NCBI GenBank assembly: GCA_046049215.1
Contig: JBJOER010000149.1
Coordinates: 1-16,437, forward strand
DNA: 16,437 bases
Reading direction: 5' to 3'
Origin: JAJTFW01 sp046049215
Lineage (GTDB): Bacteria; Bacteroidota; Bacteroidia; AKYH767-A; OLB10
Position numbers and translations under genes: made by a program. Shown piece by piece: positions 14,953-16,437 of the stretch. The stretch's first letter is position 1. Every line of letters starts with the position of its first letter. Below the pieces are notes generated by a model. It ran no database searches and was not told the DNA's origin. It worked only from the letters and a program-made list of their open reading frames with translations.

Positions 14953-15672
14953 ATGAAAAAGCACATCATCCTCATCCTTCTGATTGGATTCGCTATTGCT
15001 CAAGCAGATGCCCAGATCAACCTACAGACAGTTACCAATTCAATCAATACCGCACTTGGCAACGGACTTTCTGATGCAGACATCACCAAAGGGCTGAAAG
15101 AAGCCCTGCGCGTAGGATCCAGCAATGCAGGCCAGAAAGCGTCGAAAACAGATGGCTTCTACCGGAACGCCCAGATAAAAATCCCTTTCCCGCAGGATGC
15201 CAGGGATATGAAGAAAACCCTGGTGAATATCGGAATGAAAAAACAGGTGGAGGACTTTGAACGCCAATTGAATCGAGCCGCGGAAGATGCAGCAAAAAAG
15301 GCGGCCCCCATTTTCCTCGCCGCGATCACATCCATGACGATCAACGACGGACTCACTATCCTGAGAGGCAAAAATGACGAAGCCACACAGTACCTGAAGC
15401 GATCAACGACCCAGCAGCTCAGCAAGGAATTCCGCCCGGTGATCCAGGCGTCCTTGAAAAAGGTGGAAATCACAAAATACTGGAACCCTCTGTTCACCAA
15501 ATACAACAAGCTGCCGATGGTGAAACGGGTCAATCCCAACCTGGATGATTTTGTGACGCAGAAAGCCATTGAGGGACTTTTCAAGCTTGTGGCCGAAGAG
15601 GAAGGAAAAATCAGAAAAGATCCTGCAGCAAGGATCAACGATATCCTGAAGAAAGTATTCGGCGGAGGTTGA
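14953..15672 (+). CDS. Exported DUF4197 family protein
   Basis: Protein of 239 aa with a clear signal peptide, MKKHIILILLIGFAIAQADA, cleaved before QINLQ. The mature part matches the DUF4197 pattern: INTALGNGLSDADITKGLKEALRVGS near the N terminus, FYRNAQIKIPFPQD (68-81), a helical region with MTINDGLTILRGKNDEATQYLKR (131-153), and a C-terminal segment with LDDFVTQKAIEGLFKLVAEEE. It is predicted to be mostly helical and periplasmic or outer-membrane associated. No catalytic residues are known for the family and its function is not established. It is transcribed divergently from cinA, and its TGA stop directly abuts the stop of the convergent OstA-like gene. Confidence 0.9.
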   Translation: MKKHIILILLIGFAIAQADAQINLQTVTNSINTALGNGLSDADITKGLKEALRVGSSNAGQKASKTDGFYRNAQIKIPFPQDARDMKKTLVNIGMKKQVEDFERQLNRAAEDAAKKAAPIFLAAITSMTINDGLTILRGKNDEATQYLKRSTTQQLSKEFRPVIQASLKKVEITKYWNPLFTKYNKLPMVKRVNPNLDDFVTQKAIEGLFKLVAEEEGKIRKDPAARINDILKKVFGGG

Positions 15673-16437
15673 TCAAGGTGCCGGGCGTTCAGCGGAGTCA
15701 AGCGGCCAGTTGAAAATATCCTCTTTTTTCTGAGGACGCTCATTCCCTCTCCAACCGAAGCCTTTCAGCCGTAATTCAAGCGGATTGACATCCTTCACAG
15801 GATTCAGTACTGCATCGGGCTTATTCAACAACCAGATCTTACTGACCTTGCTCCCGCTGAGACGGATTCGCATGTCGCTGCAGGTGGCCGCATTTACTCC
15901 ACTTAGTTGTTTTCGACTATTGCGCAAATAGTAAACCGATTCCCCGTTTCCTGTAACGTAAATGGTTTGAAGACGATTTCCGATAAAAGTGCCGTCCATT
16001 CGGCGGCCCTTCACCTGATTGAAACGGATGGAATCCTCCTGGCCGGCAATGAAAGCTCCACCGATTAATCGCATTTCAGAAATCGTATCGCCACGCAACA
16101 CCAGGCCGATGGTATCTGCAGTCAACTGATTCGACTCTCCCCACAACACCGGATTTCGAAAAAACCATATGGTGGAATCCAAATTACTGTAAGCTATCGA
16201 GTCACATTGGGCTTGCAGATCAGACTTGAACATCCTCACTTTATAATAGGCCCTATAGGATTTTTTGTCGTTCAGTGTATCATTGTTCATTCGCAGGGTA
16301 TCCGCGTGCATGAACAGGCTGTCGGTATCAAAGATGCGGGTCAACAGAGCATTACGTGTAACCCATGCTTGACCCGTCTTCTCGTTCATACCGGCTATCC
16401 CTCCGCTGATGACGACCTTTTCAAGGGTGTCGTGAAT
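15673..16437 (-). CDS. OstA-like (LPS-transport type) protein, 5'-truncated by the window edge
   Basis: The frame is open through the right edge, so only the C-terminal 254 residues are visible. The visible part shows the repeating beta-strand pattern of the OstA/LptA jellyroll: paired segments such as LEKVVISGGIAGMNEKTGQA, TDSLFMHADTLRM, LQAQCDSIAYSNLDSTIWFF, NPVLWGESNQLTADTI and ISEMRLIGGAFI. Such domains form the periplasmic bridge that carries lipopolysaccharide to the outer membrane. The C terminus (GWRGNERPQKKEDIFNW) is hydrophilic and there is no outer-membrane barrel, so this is a stand-alone OstA-like protein rather than full LptD. An internal ATG at 16389 is not the real start because the same repeat pattern continues upstream of it. 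It converges with the DUF4197 gene with no intergenic base. Confidence 0.88.
   Translation of the reverse strand: MHDTLEKVVISGGIAGMNEKTGQAWVTRNALLTRIFDTDSLFMHADTLRMNNDTLNDKKSYRAYYKVRMFKSDLQAQCDSIAYSNLDSTIWFFRNPVLWGESNQLTADTIGLVLRGDTISEMRLIGGAFIAGQEDSIRFNQVKGRRMDGTFIGNRLQTIYVTGNGESVYYLRNSRKQLSGVNAATCSDMRIRLSGSKVSKIWLLNKPDAVLNPVKDVNPLELRLKGFGWRGNERPQKKEDIFNWPLDSAERPAP

Noticed and set aside
16387..16389. ATG at 16389 as the true start of the OstA-like gene
   Set aside because: The frame continues open to the window edge and the upstream residues continue the same beta-repeat pattern, so the gene is truncated by the window instead.
1..16437. Possible mobile element, CRISPR array, phage or defence island
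   Set aside because: I found no transposase, integrase, reverse transcriptase, Cas or toxin-antitoxin genes, no regularly spaced repeats and no tRNA. Gene density and families are those of core chromosome.

Overview
The window looks like the chromosome of a member of the Bacteroidota. The evidence is the conserved block cinA – rpmB – rpmG – DUF4295 – ftsY – rimO, an OstA-like protein, a BshC bacillithiol enzyme, and several promoters of the TTG-N19-21-TAnnTTTG type used by that phylum's housekeeping sigma factor. Base composition is roughly balanced. I cannot name the genus. Almost the whole window is coding: 17 genes, with the first (valS) and last (OstA-like) cut by the window edges. I see no tRNA, rRNA, CRISPR array, transposase, integrase or phage gene.

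Layout. 1-3183 (+): the 3' three quarters of valS, followed with no gap by a class III aminotransferase. 3271-5300 (+): an OmpR-type response regulator and its membrane histidine kinase. 5301-11327 (-): a tightly packed run transcribed leftwards, in the order ftsY, a small secreted protein, rimO, bshC, an MFS transporter and a CoA-binding protein. Its gaps are only -4, 2, 2, 7 and -4 nt. 11346-11381 (-): an intrinsic terminator separating ftsY from the small gene pair rpmG – DUF4295. 11868-13268 (-): a secreted Xaa-Pro aminopeptidase placed between rpmB and rpmG. 13322-13555 (-): rpmB. 13610-14851 (-): cinA. 14953-15672 (+): an exported DUF4197 protein, divergent from cinA. 15673-16437 (-): the C-terminal part of an OstA-like LPS-transport protein.

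How the genes work together. Most are translation or envelope housekeeping: valyl-tRNA charging, L28 and L33, S12 methylthiolation, SRP-dependent membrane targeting and LPS export. Added to these are low-molecular-weight thiol synthesis (BshC), NAD-cycle or nucleotide repair (CinA), peptide turnover and one sensor system of unknown input. I did not find an obviously new multi-gene system. The points most worth a second look are the mixed ftsY–bshC–MFS–CoA-binding operon, the aminopeptidase interrupting the ribosomal-protein cluster with a promoter that predicts a near-leaderless mRNA, the terminator ahead of ftsY with no recognisable promoter after it, and two convergent gene pairs that abut with zero intergenic bases.
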